The notes: a model not told the origin generated them from the sequence alone. Shown: positions 24,126-33,686, numbered from the stretch's first letter. The stretch: 41,617 bases of DNA from Flavobacterium daejeonense DSM 17708 (GCF_000425425.1 NZ_AUDK01000032.1:1-41617); one strand, 5' to 3'. Numbers and translations are program-made.

Positions 24126-26870
24126 TTATATACTTAATAAAAAATTAGACAGGTTATCATCCTGAGATAAGTTTAATTTTTTGCGTAAACGATACCTGTG
24201 CAATTCAACACCTCTAAAGGAAATATTCATTAACGGAGCTATTTCCTTAGAAGAAAGGTTCATTTTTAGATAAACACACAATTTTACATCCTTTGAAGTT
24301 AAATGCGGATATTTCTTGGATACTTTAGTAATAAATTCATTATGAATTTGATTCAAATTAGTTTCAAAAATTTCCCATTCGTGTTTATAAACCTCATTTA
24401 TTTTAATTACTTTCTTAATTTCACTTTTCAACTTATTGAAATCTCTTTCTGTTTCTAAAATGCGTTGAATATTTTCAATCATTTCACTTTGTTTGGCAAT
24501 CGAAAGAGATTTTCCGGCAACCTCTGAAGATTTAGACAAAACTTCTAATTCTAAAATATGTTTTTCATATTCCTGAATATTCAATTCGTTTTCAGCCTTT
24601 AATTCCATTTCAAGAATTTTTTTCTGATGCTTCAATTCTTCTTCTCTCAATTTCATTTTTTGGAGATAACGCATCTTATTCCACTTATAATACAAATACA
24701 AAACAGCCACAATCACTAATATATAAACCACAATCATCCAAAAAGAAAAATACCAGGGTTTTGCAACCTCAAAATTAAAAGAAGCAACTTCAGCATAATT
24801 ACTTCCGCTATAATTATAAACCACAAAATTATGAATACCGCTTTCCAAATTATTCAAAAGAATTTTCCCTTCCTTAACCGGAATAAAACCAACGGATTTA
24901 TCAAGTTTGTAAAATATATTAGGCTTCTCGACCCCATATTTACCCGAAATCACATTAATACTTAACTCTGAATTATATGGAATCTTCGAATTATTAGCTA
25001 CATAAACACCTTTGTCAAAAGCTTCAATTTTTAACTGAGGATTTAAATTAGCTTTGTTTTTAAATTTAAAAGAAACAAAACCATCATCCAGATTTAATAA
25101 ATAATTTCCATTGGATTCAAAAATTTTCAAATTACCATTGATAATCTTTCCTTTATAATATTTCTCCTGAAAAAGGTTTTTTACAAATTTATTTTCGTTA
25201 GCGTAAACCTGATACAGTAAACCATCCTGAAGTATCACAAAATGATCTTCATCGATTTTAACAATATCTGAAACGTTTAAAAAATGCGTATTAAAAAACT
25301 CATTTTTAACCAATTTATCAGCAATTGAATTATAGGTGTACCAGGTATTATTAATCAGATAAAGTATTTCGTTTCTAAATTCAAAAATTTTGACACCAAA
25401 GTCATTCGTAATTTTACTCTTCTGTGTGATATTTTCAATTTTAAGAGGTTCATAAGCATCATTATAAACTACCCGATACAAACCTCTGTAATTATCTGCC
25501 GCCCAAATTTCATTTTTTCTGTTTTGAGCGATATATTTAATAGGTTTTAAAAGTCCCGGAATCATCACTTTATGATCTGAATTTTGCAAATCATCATAAA
25601 CATAAACACCGCTGTAACTTGCCTGCAAATAAGAATTATTAATACTGCTTTTTATTAAATTCCAACCTCCGTTTACACCGTTTAATTTAGAAAAAGTACC
25701 ATTCTCGTAAACAAAAGTACCTTCGTCGTGTCCAATCAAATATTTATTATCAATTTTACTGATATTCCACGATTGTCCCTGAGAATTAGGAATAAAAGAA
25801 AAAACATCCCCTTCATATTTAAAAACACCATAATTAGAAGCCATTAAATAACCTTTATCTGTTTTAACTACAGAATATACTGAACCCAAAGTCCCGGAAT
25901 TATCATGAAAAATAGACACCGGAGAATTGACTTCCACATGAGCAATTCCATTGTCTAAACCTAGCCATAAATCGTTCTCTTTATCTAAGGCTATGCTCAA
26001 AATTGAGCTGTTCATCAATACATTATTCCTGTTGATATTTCGATAAGAACCGGTATTTAAATCAAAAATATAAACCCCTCTATTAGCCGTTCCTACTACT
26101 AATCGGTTATTTTTAATAAACTTGGCAACATTAATACTGGCTCCTTTTAAAATTTCATTTAGTGGGTATTTCCAGGCAGTTAAAACACCATTTTCGTCAA
26201 CATAAATCCCTTTTTTCTTCGTAAAAAAATAAATCTTATTTTGATGCTTTTCAATCGAATGAATCACATTATTCTCTAATAACGACCACCTTTGTATTTT
26301 GAAAAACTGAGAATCCTTAAATTCATAAATTCCTTTATCTACTGCTGCCACCAACAATTGATTATTAATCACAAAACAATATGAAGCCAAAAAAGGAAAT
26401 TTAAAACTCTTTATTCTCTTGCCGTCAAATTGAAAAAGCGCATTAAACGACTGGAAATAGATTTTGTTATTAAATTCAAATATCTTCCAGATTTCTTCGT
26501 TATCACGGTCACTAAAAATCAGTTTATTATTAGAAATTGAGACGTAATCCATTTTCGCATTTTTTCTTACCCAGTAACCAAATTCTTTATACGAACCCGA
26601 ATAAATCCTGTTGCCTTTCACCATAATGGATCGTATAACAGTTTTATTTGGTAACATATTTTTCTCCCATTTTACCCCATCATATCTCAGCAAATAATGA
26701 TTATTGGCAAAATACATTGCGTCATCCTCTCCCTGAGCCACACTCCAGGTTTGATTGTCTCCTTCGTAATTTAATTTCGTATAATTTTCTACAAAAGGGA
26801 GCAACTCCTGCGCATAAAATGATGAGGATAAACAAAACAGAAATAGTAATTTAAGTAGGTTTGTTTTCAA
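24126..26870 (-). CDS. membrane-spanning propeller sensor with Y_Y_Y domain and LuxR-type HTH (PUL regulator)
   Basis: I start at TTG 26870 (914 residues), giving MKTNLLKLLFLFCLSSSFYA as signal peptide. The longer frame begins with another TTG at 26891 that overlaps a good -7 box. Residues about 25-640 form two seven-bladed-type propellers built of Reg_prop-like repeats ('DNEIWKIFEFNNKIYF', 'DNDLWLGLDNG'-like blades). A triple-tyrosine Ig-like domain follows (about 640-705, 'SGIHNFVVYNYSG'), then one transmembrane segment (about 710-733), a coiled coil (about 738-800) and a C-terminal HTH (857-914: 'LTSKDVKLCVYLKMNLSSKEIAPLM', 'RGVELHRYRLRKKL'). There is no histidine kinase or receiver, so signal and DNA binding sit in one chain, as in SusR-like regulators. 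It probably senses a glycan fragment and controls the susC operon. Confidence 0.88.
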   Translation of the reverse strand: MKTNLLKLLFLFCLSSSFYAQELLPFVENYTKLNYEGDNQTWSVAQGEDDAMYFANNHYLLRYDGVKWEKNMLPNKTVIRSIMVKGNRIYSGSYKEFGYWVRKNAKMDYVSISNNKLIFSDRDNEEIWKIFEFNNKIYFQSFNALFQFDGKRIKSFKFPFLASYCFVINNQLLVAAVDKGIYEFKDSQFFKIQRWSLLENNVIHSIEKHQNKIYFFTKKKGIYVDENGVLTAWKYPLNEILKGASINVAKFIKNNRLVVGTANRGVYIFDLNTGSYRNINRNNVLMNSSILSIALDKENDLWLGLDNGIAHVEVNSPVSIFHDNSGTLGSVYSVVKTDKGYLMASNYGVFKYEGDVFSFIPNSQGQSWNISKIDNKYLIGHDEGTFVYENGTFSKLNGVNGGWNLIKSSINNSYLQASYSGVYVYDDLQNSDHKVMIPGLLKPIKYIAQNRKNEIWAADNYRGLYRVVYNDAYEPLKIENITQKSKITNDFGVKIFEFRNEILYLINNTWYTYNSIADKLVKNEFFNTHFLNVSDIVKIDEDHFVILQDGLLYQVYANENKFVKNLFQEKYYKGKIINGNLKIFESNGNYLLNLDDGFVSFKFKNKANLNPQLKIEAFDKGVYVANNSKIPYNSELSINVISGKYGVEKPNIFYKLDKSVGFIPVKEGKILLNNLESGIHNFVVYNYSGSNYAEVASFNFEVAKPWYFSFWMIVVYILVIVAVLYLYYKWNKMRYLQKMKLREEELKHQKKILEMELKAENELNIQEYEKHILELEVLSKSSEVAGKSLSIAKQSEMIENIQRILETERDFNKLKSEIKKVIKINEVYKHEWEIFETNLNQIHNEFITKVSKKYPHLTSKDVKLCVYLKMNLSSKEIAPLMNISFRGVELHRYRLRKKLNLSQDDNLSNFLLSI

Positions 26871-26888
26871 AATACATGGTTTTATACC

Positions 26889-26896
26889 CAAATATA
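26889..26896 (-). promoter_or_regulatory. putative -7 box for the PUL regulator gene
   Basis: The minus strand reads TATATTTG, matching TAnnTTTG, 18 nt upstream of the TTG start at 26870. Its overlap with the upstream TTG at 26891 argues against that longer start. The upstream TTG (-33) spacing is 23 nt, longer than usual. Confidence 0.45.
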
Positions 26897-26920
26897 ATTA
26901 GATTTATGATAGATAAATAC

Positions 26921-26948
26921 AAAAAAAAGCCTCTCTTTCGAGAAGCCT
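26921..26948 (-). terminator. rho-independent terminator after ackA
   Basis: On the minus strand, AAGGCTTCTC pairs with GAGAGGCTT (two G-T wobbles) around a GAAA tetraloop, followed by eight T. It lies about 24 nt after the ackA stop codon. Confidence 0.85.
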
Positions 26949-26971
26949 TTACTATTAAATCTGAAAAAAAG

Positions 26972-28156
26972 CTAAGCTAAAATTAATTCATACACCTGAT
27001 TAGCAATTTCAAGCTCTTCATTGGTAGGAATTACCAGAATTTTAGTTTTGGAATTATCGGTATTGATTGCTCTGATTTCTTTAGAACGAATTGCATTTTT
27101 TGCGTCATCCAATTCGATTCCTAAAAATTCCATATCCGTACAAACTGATTTTCGGATATAAGTCGAATTTTCGCCAATTCCGGCTGTAAACACAATAGCA
27201 TCTACGCCGTTCATTGCCGCCGCATAAGCTCCGATGTATTTTTTAATGCGATAGACATTCATATCCAGTGCCAATTGACAATTGACATCACCTTTTTGAG
27301 CATTCGCTTCAATATCTCTTAAATCACTATAGCCGGTAAGTCCCAGCATTCCGCTTTGTTTTTGCAAAACCGTATTGACTTCGTTCAATTTATAACCTAA
27401 GGTATTAACCATATAAAAAATCACCGATTGGTCAATATCTCCGCAACGGGTTCCCATAATCAAACCGTTCATAGGGCCAAACCCCATACTGTGATCGACA
27501 CTTTTTCCGTCTTTTACAGCGGTAATACTGCAACCATTTCCTAAATGAACTGTAATTATTTTGCTGTTTTTCTCTAAAAAAGCAATCGCTTTTTCAGAAA
27601 CATATTTATGAGAAGTTCCGTGAAAGCCATAAGCTCTTATTTTGTTTTCTGTCAGCAAATAATTAGGAATGGCATAACGATAAGCAACTTCGGGCATCGT
27701 TTGATGAAAAGCCGTATCAAAAACCGCGATTTGTTTCGCAGCAGGAAAAACTTCTTCCGCTACAATAATTCCTTCTAAATTAGCCGGATTATGCAATGGA
27801 GCCAGTTCAAAAAGCTGTTTGATTTTTTCTTTGACTTCTTCGGTAATCAAAACCGTATCCGAAAAACTGGCACCACCGTGAACCACACGATGCCCCACCG
27901 CGTCAATTTCTTCTGTACTTTTTATTACTCCTATATTTTCATCGAGTAATAATTGTGCTATTTTCTCTAAACCAATTTTGTGATTGGGAATAGGCAAAAT
28001 TTCCTCCAAAGCATCTTTATTGGTTTTATAACTAAAATTCGAAGTTTCCAAACCAATTCTGTCAATCATACCGCTACAAATTACTTCTTTGGACGGTATA
28101 TCAATCAATTGGTATTTTATAGAGGAACTCCCTGAATTTATGATAACTATCTTCAT
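26972..28156 (-). CDS. ackA: acetate kinase
   Basis: Interconverts acetyl phosphate + ADP and acetate + ATP in the cytosol. 394 residues, normal length. Motifs: NSGSSSIKYQL (N-terminal phosphate loop), GHRVVHGG with the substrate-binding Arg, FDTAFHQTMP, RAYGFHGTSHKYV, VHLGNGCSI, SMGFGPMNGLIMGTRCGDID and AGIGENS. It follows pta on the same strand after an 82-nt spacer of octamer repeats, so Pta-AckA forms the standard acetate/acetyl-phosphate pathway operon. A terminator closes it. Confidence 0.98.
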   Translation of the reverse strand: MKIVIINSGSSSIKYQLIDIPSKEVICSGMIDRIGLETSNFSYKTNKDALEEILPIPNHKIGLEKIAQLLLDENIGVIKSTEEIDAVGHRVVHGGASFSDTVLITEEVKEKIKQLFELAPLHNPANLEGIIVAEEVFPAAKQIAVFDTAFHQTMPEVAYRYAIPNYLLTENKIRAYGFHGTSHKYVSEKAIAFLEKNSKIITVHLGNGCSITAVKDGKSVDHSMGFGPMNGLIMGTRCGDIDQSVIFYMVNTLGYKLNEVNTVLQKQSGMLGLTGYSDLRDIEANAQKGDVNCQLALDMNVYRIKKYIGAYAAAMNGVDAIVFTAGIGENSTYIRKSVCTDMEFLGIELDDAKNAIRSKEIRAINTDNSKTKILVIPTNEELEIANQVYELILA

Positions 28157-28157
28157 T

Positions 28158-28234
28158 TTTAATCGTTTAATTGTTCAACAGTTTAATTGTTTAACCGTTT
28201 AATGCAAACCAATTAAACAGTTAAACGATTAAAC
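28158..28234. repeat. inverted arrays of an 8-bp repeat (GTTTAAYY) between pta and ackA
   Basis: Six octamer units run 28157-28204 (tTTTAATC, GTTTAATT, GTTCAACA, GTTTAATT, GTTTAACC, GTTTAATG). After CAAACC, three units in reverse complement follow at 28211-28234 (AATTAAAC, AGTTAAAC, GATTAAAC). Distal copies pair as an 18-bp stem (28158-28175 with 28216-28233, one mismatch). No T-tract follows on the minus strand, so it is not a simple terminator. Confidence 0.8.
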
Positions 28235-28238
28235 TTTT

Positions 28239-30332
28239 TTATAATCCCTGTGCCTGAATGGCCGTAATCACAACGGTATTGATAATATCATCAACTGTAC
28301 AACCTCGACTTAAGTCATTTACCGGTTTGTTCAATCCCTGCAACATTGGACCAATAGCCAAAGCTCCGGTTTCCCGCTGTACTGCTTTATAGGTATTATT
28401 TCCGGTATTTAAATCCGGGAAAATCAACACACTTGCCTGCCCTGCTACTTCTGAATTTGGCATTTTACTTTTTCCAACACCCATATCTACCGCTGCATCA
28501 TACTGAATGGGTCCTTCAATTTTCAAATCAGGACGTTTTTGTTTGACAATTTCGGTGGCGGTGCGCACTTTTTCTACTTCATCTCCTTTTCCGGATGAAC
28601 CTGATGAATACGACAACATCGCCACTTTGGGTTCTATTCCGAAAGCCAAACTGGAATCAGCAGAAGAAATGGCAATTTCAGCTAATTGTTCCGCTGTTGG
28701 ATTTGGGTTGATTGCACAATCTCCAAAAATAGAAACACGGTCTTCCAGACACATAAAAAAGATGGACGAAACAACACTCGAATTCGGTTTGGTTTTAATA
28801 AACTGCAATGCCGGTAAAATGGTATGCTGGGTGGTATGAGCAGCTCCCGAAACCATTCCGTCCGCATGGCCTTTATACACCATCATAGTTCCAAAATAAG
28901 ACACATCTTCCATTAAATCTCTCGCCATTGCCATCGAAACATTCTTGCTTTTTCGAAGATCATAATAGGTATTTACATAATCATCATAAAATTCCGATTC
29001 GATTGGCACAATAATATTTACTTTCGAAAAATCGAATACAATTCCCAGTTCGGCAACTTTCTGTTCGATTTGTTTTTTATTTCCAATAATCGAAATATCC
29101 ACCACATCCATTGCCAAAAGTCGCGAAGTGGCAATAATAATCCGATCGTCATTTCCTTCAGGTAACACAATATGTTTGCGATGTTGTTTGGCTCTTTTAA
29201 CCAAATTATACTGAAACATTTTTGGCGTCATTCCTTCGGCCTCAAAAGCACTTAATTTATTGGCTAATTCATCCAGATTCACATATTTTTCGAAAGTGCT
29301 GATGGAAGTTTCAATTTTGTGTTTATTCCCGGCATATATTTTAGATTGAATGGAACCAATTTGATTGGTAATTCGATAGGTTCCTCCTTCAACCGAAATA
29401 ACCGGAACCACACTATGCAAACCGTCAATTAATTTTAAAATGGTATCTTCCGGCAAAATATTTCCAGTTAAAACAATCCCGGAAATAGTTGGATAATTAG
29501 CTGATTCATTAGCCTGCAAAGCCCCTAAAATAATATCCGCACGGTCTCCCGGAGTGATTACCAAAGCATTTTCTTTCAAATGCAACAAATAATTACGCAG
29601 CTGCATGGCGCCCACACTATAATTGCCCACTTCGTTATTCAGATAATCTTTTCCAAAAAGCACTTTGGCATCCAATTCTTCCACGATTTCTTTAACCGTA
29701 GGATTATTCAAACTGGAAACCACCGGAATAGCGCTCACCAAAACTTCTTTGGGTAAAACACTGCGTAAACCTTCTTCGGCTAATTGTAAATTTTCAGGTT
29801 GAATTTTATTAGCAATAAAAGCCAAAACTTCTACTTCTTTATTTTTAAACGAATCATAAGCTAAATATTCTCCATCGAGGAATTCTTCTAAAGTTTTCCC
29901 CACTCCCGAACCGACAATAATGGCAGGAATCCTCAGGTTTTTAGCAATCAAAACATTCATATCCAATTCAATAGCAGTTCCTTCCCCGCTAAAACTGGTT
30001 CCTTCCACCAAAACAAAATCAAAACGTTCCTCTAAATGTTTGAATTTTTCGATAATCAAATCCAAAACATCGCCTATTTTTCCCTTATTTTTCTTTTTAA
30101 TAAGCTGACTTTTGGTAATGGCATAAGCGTCTTCAAATTTGATATCCAAACCAAAATAAGAAATCACGGTTTCGATATGATTGTCTAATTTTCCATCTTC
30201 AAAATCTTCAATAATGGGTCTGAAATAGCCCACTTTTGCCGTTTTACCAATCAGCATACTCATTAAACCTAAAGTAATAATAGATTTTCCGCTACTACTT
30301 TCGGAAGTTGCGATATAAATAGCTTTGTTCAT
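28239..30332 (-). CDS. pta: phosphate acetyltransferase (long form)
   Basis: Transfers acetyl between CoA and phosphate; partner of AckA. 697 residues, the long enteric-type form with three parts. The N-terminal AAA_26/BioD-like P-loop domain (about 1-220) has 'ATSESSSGKSIITLGLM', where the P-loop is unusual in SSSGKS. The central DRTGG domain (about 235-345) follows 'VGAMQLRNYLL', with 'LVITPGDRADII' and 'GIVLTGNILPE'. The C-terminal PTA_PTB catalytic domain (about 370-697) shows 'IVLPEGNDDRII', 'DGMVSGAAHTTQHTI', 'AMLSYSSGSSGKGDEV' and 'NSEVAGQASVLIFPDLNTGNNTYKAVQRE'-type segments. In the long form the N-terminal part is regulatory. Co-transcribed with ackA. Confidence 0.97.
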   Translation of the reverse strand: MNKAIYIATSESSSGKSIITLGLMSMLIGKTAKVGYFRPIIEDFEDGKLDNHIETVISYFGLDIKFEDAYAITKSQLIKKKNKGKIGDVLDLIIEKFKHLEERFDFVLVEGTSFSGEGTAIELDMNVLIAKNLRIPAIIVGSGVGKTLEEFLDGEYLAYDSFKNKEVEVLAFIANKIQPENLQLAEEGLRSVLPKEVLVSAIPVVSSLNNPTVKEIVEELDAKVLFGKDYLNNEVGNYSVGAMQLRNYLLHLKENALVITPGDRADIILGALQANESANYPTISGIVLTGNILPEDTILKLIDGLHSVVPVISVEGGTYRITNQIGSIQSKIYAGNKHKIETSISTFEKYVNLDELANKLSAFEAEGMTPKMFQYNLVKRAKQHRKHIVLPEGNDDRIIIATSRLLAMDVVDISIIGNKKQIEQKVAELGIVFDFSKVNIIVPIESEFYDDYVNTYYDLRKSKNVSMAMARDLMEDVSYFGTMMVYKGHADGMVSGAAHTTQHTILPALQFIKTKPNSSVVSSIFFMCLEDRVSIFGDCAINPNPTAEQLAEIAISSADSSLAFGIEPKVAMLSYSSGSSGKGDEVEKVRTATEIVKQKRPDLKIEGPIQYDAAVDMGVGKSKMPNSEVAGQASVLIFPDLNTGNNTYKAVQRETGALAIGPMLQGLNKPVNDLSRGCTVDDIINTVVITAIQAQGL

Positions 30333-30371
30333 TATTTTTATATTTTAATTTCTGATTCTTCTTTTATCTTT

Positions 30372-31442
30372 TTAAAACCATTTTATCTTTTTAAAATAAG
30401 CCACCATGACCAAAACCAACAAAAACATAACTCCTAAAACAATAAAATAACCGTTTTGGAATTTTAATTCCGGCATATTTTCAAAATTCATCCCGTAAAT
30501 ACCTGCAATAAAAGTTAGCGGAATAAAAGTGGCCGAAACAATCGTCAGGGTTTTCATAATCTGATTCATTTTGTGTCCCTGGGACGAAAAAAAGAAATTT
30601 GAAGCGGTTTCCAGCATCCCCATATCCGATTCGATTTGTTCCAGAAGTTCTAAACTTTTTTGATGTAATCTGGAAAAATACACATAAGAATCGTCTTCGA
30701 TAACATTGCAAATAATATCTTCCTGCAAACTTTTAATTCCGGTTAAAGAATCCCTCAACGGAACAATGGAGCGCTTTAAAAAATTAAAATTGTCGCGGTG
30801 TTTTTCTATTCGCACCAAAATATCCGGATTGTCACTGGATTTAGCCAGCACCAATAATTCTTCGACTTTGTCTTCTTCGTTTTCAATGGTAATGTAAAAA
30901 TTCTCGATAACGGCATCCAAAAGCAAATACAACAAATAATCGATTTTTTTAGTCCGAATCACACCTACTTTAGTTCGAATGCGTTCCCGGATATGCGTAA
31001 AAAAATCACTTCGTTTTTCCTGAAATGAAATTAAAACGCCTTCTTTTAACAAAAAACTAATTTGTTCTACCGTTATATTATCTGAATTCTCTGTTGGTAA
31101 AATGGATTTTATATTAAAAAACAAACTGGTAGCTGTTTCTTCTAATTTTGTTCGCCGCGTTGTATTTAAAATATCTGAAAGCAAAAAATTTCCAATATCA
31201 AAAAAATCACCAATTCCTTCAACAATACTAATATCATTCAAACCGTGTAAATTCAACCAGTTGTTTTTAGTCAAATCAATGCTGTGCTGAAAATCGGAAA
31301 GCACAATATTAGGATTCTCTTTTAAAGAGGACTCGTCATAGACAAACAACTGCATTTCCGATTCTGAACGCTTATGTTTTCCGGTATATTCCAGCTGATT
31401 CAATTGTACTTTTCTGGTTTTTTTATATTTTATTTTTCTCAT
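30372..31442 (-). CDS. corA: CorA-family magnesium/cobalt transporter
   Basis: 356 residues. A long cytosolic alpha/beta and helical N-terminal domain is followed by two C-terminal transmembrane helices. The first ends in the pore signature YGMNF ('IAGIYGMNFENMPE', near residue 315), which is diagnostic of CorA. The second, 'YFIVLGVMFLLVLVMVAYF', ends in the basic tail KKIKWF. The loop after GMN is acidic (ENMPE), usual for the family. The product is a homopentameric Mg2+ channel of the inner membrane, gated by cytosolic Mg2+. The gene is 39 nt upstream of pta on the same strand; co-transcription with pta-ackA is possible. Confidence 0.95.
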   Translation of the reverse strand: MRKIKYKKTRKVQLNQLEYTGKHKRSESEMQLFVYDESSLKENPNIVLSDFQHSIDLTKNNWLNLHGLNDISIVEGIGDFFDIGNFLLSDILNTTRRTKLEETATSLFFNIKSILPTENSDNITVEQISFLLKEGVLISFQEKRSDFFTHIRERIRTKVGVIRTKKIDYLLYLLLDAVIENFYITIENEEDKVEELLVLAKSSDNPDILVRIEKHRDNFNFLKRSIVPLRDSLTGIKSLQEDIICNVIEDDSYVYFSRLHQKSLELLEQIESDMGMLETASNFFFSSQGHKMNQIMKTLTIVSATFIPLTFIAGIYGMNFENMPELKFQNGYFIVLGVMFLLVLVMVAYFKKIKWF

Positions 31443-31623
31443 ACAAAAATCATTTAACAGTAATATTACGAAAAACTTTTGGCACAGAATAACAACTTAA
31501 CAATTTAAAAACATAGATTAACACTGACAAAAGTAATTTGAAATTCCTGTTCATTTTATGAGATAAATCATGTTTTAGGCTTTTTTTCCAACTTTACAAC
31601 TTCCTTTTCGATAAAATAAGACA

Positions 31624-31654
31624 TAAAAAAAACCGCTCCTTTTCAGGAACGGTT
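31624..31654 (-). terminator. rho-independent terminator after dnaK
   Basis: On the minus strand, AACCGTTCCT pairs with AGGAGCGGTT (one G-T wobble) around a GAAA loop, followed by a T-tract. It lies about 60 nt after the dnaK stop codon. Confidence 0.85.
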
Positions 31655-31716
31655 TTCTTAATACTTAGTACTAATTTAGCTATGCTCCGTTCGGCTAAAG
31701 CCTTGGGTCTTAATAC

Positions 31717-33597
31717 TTATTTCACTTCTTCGTAATCTACGTCCTGAACGTTATCACCTTCAGCTTGTGGCTCAGCAGCAGCTGCCTGACCTTGCTCTCC
31801 TTGAGCGTACATAGCTTCAGTTGCTTTTTTCCAAGCAGCGTTTACGTTGTCTAAACCTTTTTGAATAGCGTCTAAGTCTTGAGATTGGTGAGCCATTCTC
31901 AATTCAGTTAAAGCATATTCAATAGCTGTTTTGTTTTCATCTGAAATTTTATCTCCTAACTCTTTCAATTGAGATTCAGTTTGGAAGATAGTACTGTCAG
32001 CTTCGTTCAGTTTTTCAGCTCTTTCTTTAGCTTGTCTGTCAGCATCAGCGTTAGCTTCAGCATCTTTTTTCATTTGTTCGATTTCTTCAGCAGTTAAACC
32101 AGAAGAAGCTTCGATACGGATATCGTGAGATTTTCCAGTTCCTTTATCTGTAGCAGAAACTTTGATAATACCATTAGCATCAATATCAAAAGAAACCTCG
32201 ATTTGAGGAACTCCTCTTGGTGCTGGTGGAATACCATCTAAGTGGAAACGACCAATTGTTTTGTTATCCGCAGCCATTGCTCTGGCTCCTTGTAATACGT
32301 GGATTTCAACAGATGGTTGAGAATCAGCAGCAGTAGAGAATACTTGAGATTTTTTAGTTGGGATAGTAGTGTTTGCCTCGATAAGAACAGTCATTACACC
32401 ACCCATAGTTTCGATACCTAAAGATAATGGAGTAACGTCAAGTAACAATACATCTTTTACATCTCCGGAAAGTACACCACCTTGGATAGCAGCACCGATA
32501 GCTACAACCTCATCAGGGTTAACTCCTTTAGAAGCTTTTTTACCGAAGAATTTCTCCACTTCTTCAACGATTCTTGGAATACGAGTAGAACCTCCTACTA
32601 AGATTACTTCGTCGATATCAGAAACTGATAAACCAGCATCTTTTAATGCTTTAGCAACAGGCTCCATAGAACGTTTTACTAAAGAATCAGCTAATTTCTC
32701 AAATTGAGAACGAGATAATTTTTTCACTAAGTGTTTTGGTCCTGAAGCCGTAGCTGTAACGTATGGCAGGTTAATTTCAGTTTCAGCAGAAGATGATAGT
32801 TCAATCTTAGCTTTTTCAGCAGCTTCTTTAATACGTTGCAACGACATTGGATCTTGACGCAAGTCAATTCCTTCTTCAGCTTTGAATTCGTCAGCTAACC
32901 AGTCAATGATAACCTGGTCAAAATCATCACCTCCTAAGTGAGTATCTCCATTTGTAGATAATACTTCGAAAACTCCGTCACCTAATTCCAAAACAGAGAT
33001 ATCAAAAGTACCTCCACCTAAATCGTAAACAGCAATTTTTTGATCTGTTCCTTTTTTATCTAATCCGTAAGCCAATGCAGCAGCAGTAGGCTCATTGATG
33101 ATACGCATAACTTTTAAACCAGCAATTTCACCAGCCTCTTTTGTAGCCTGACGTTGTGCATCGTTAAAATAAGCAGGAACAGTAATAACTGCCTCAGTTA
33201 CTGTTTGACCTAAATAGTCTTCAGCAGTCTTTTTCATTTTTTGAAGTGTCATAGCTGACAATTCCTGAGCAGTATATAAACGACCGTCAATATCCACACG
33301 TGGTGTATTGTTGTCACCTTTTACTACTTTGTAAGGAACTCTTTTTGCTTCAGCTTCTGTTTCAGCAAAAGTGTGTCCCATAAAACGTTTGATAGAAGCA
33401 ATAGTCTTAGTTGGATTAGTTACTGCTTGTCTTTTTGCAGGATCACCCACTTTAATTTCTCCACCCTCAACAAAAGCGATGATAGATGGTGTAGTTCTTT
33501 TTCCTTCTGCATTAGGAATAACAACTGCCTCACTACCTTCCATTACAGAAACACAAGAGTTGGTCGTACCTAAATCAATTCCGATTATTTTACCCAT
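31717..33597 (-). CDS. dnaK: molecular chaperone DnaK (Hsp70)
   Basis: 626 residues, ATP-driven cytosolic chaperone. ATPase-domain signatures: GIDLGTTNSCVSVMEG (4-19), YDLGGGTFDISVLE (about 192-205) and the third Hsp70 signature ILVGGSTRIPRI (about 335-346). The linker DVLLLDVTPLSLG follows, then the substrate-binding beta domain, the helical lid, and the conserved C-terminal tail VDYEEVK preceded by an Ala/Gln/Glu-rich stretch. It is a stand-alone gene: no grpE or dnaJ is adjacent. A 305-nt upstream spacer holds a cluster of TGACA words that may be its control region. Codon use (rich in GTA, GCA, TCA) is that of a highly expressed gene. Confidence 0.99.
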   Translation of the reverse strand: MGKIIGIDLGTTNSCVSVMEGSEAVVIPNAEGKRTTPSIIAFVEGGEIKVGDPAKRQAVTNPTKTIASIKRFMGHTFAETEAEAKRVPYKVVKGDNNTPRVDIDGRLYTAQELSAMTLQKMKKTAEDYLGQTVTEAVITVPAYFNDAQRQATKEAGEIAGLKVMRIINEPTAAALAYGLDKKGTDQKIAVYDLGGGTFDISVLELGDGVFEVLSTNGDTHLGGDDFDQVIIDWLADEFKAEEGIDLRQDPMSLQRIKEAAEKAKIELSSSAETEINLPYVTATASGPKHLVKKLSRSQFEKLADSLVKRSMEPVAKALKDAGLSVSDIDEVILVGGSTRIPRIVEEVEKFFGKKASKGVNPDEVVAIGAAIQGGVLSGDVKDVLLLDVTPLSLGIETMGGVMTVLIEANTTIPTKKSQVFSTAADSQPSVEIHVLQGARAMAADNKTIGRFHLDGIPPAPRGVPQIEVSFDIDANGIIKVSATDKGTGKSHDIRIEASSGLTAEEIEQMKKDAEANADADRQAKERAEKLNEADSTIFQTESQLKELGDKISDENKTAIEYALTELRMAHQSQDLDAIQKGLDNVNAAWKKATEAMYAQGEQGQAAAAEPQAEGDNVQDVDYEEVK

Positions 33598-33686
33598 TTT
33601 TATTTATATTTAAATTTTAATATACTAGTTTATAACTCATGCTGCATAAGTCAATCTTTGTGCCAATATAAAAGCCTGCGGTAAAT

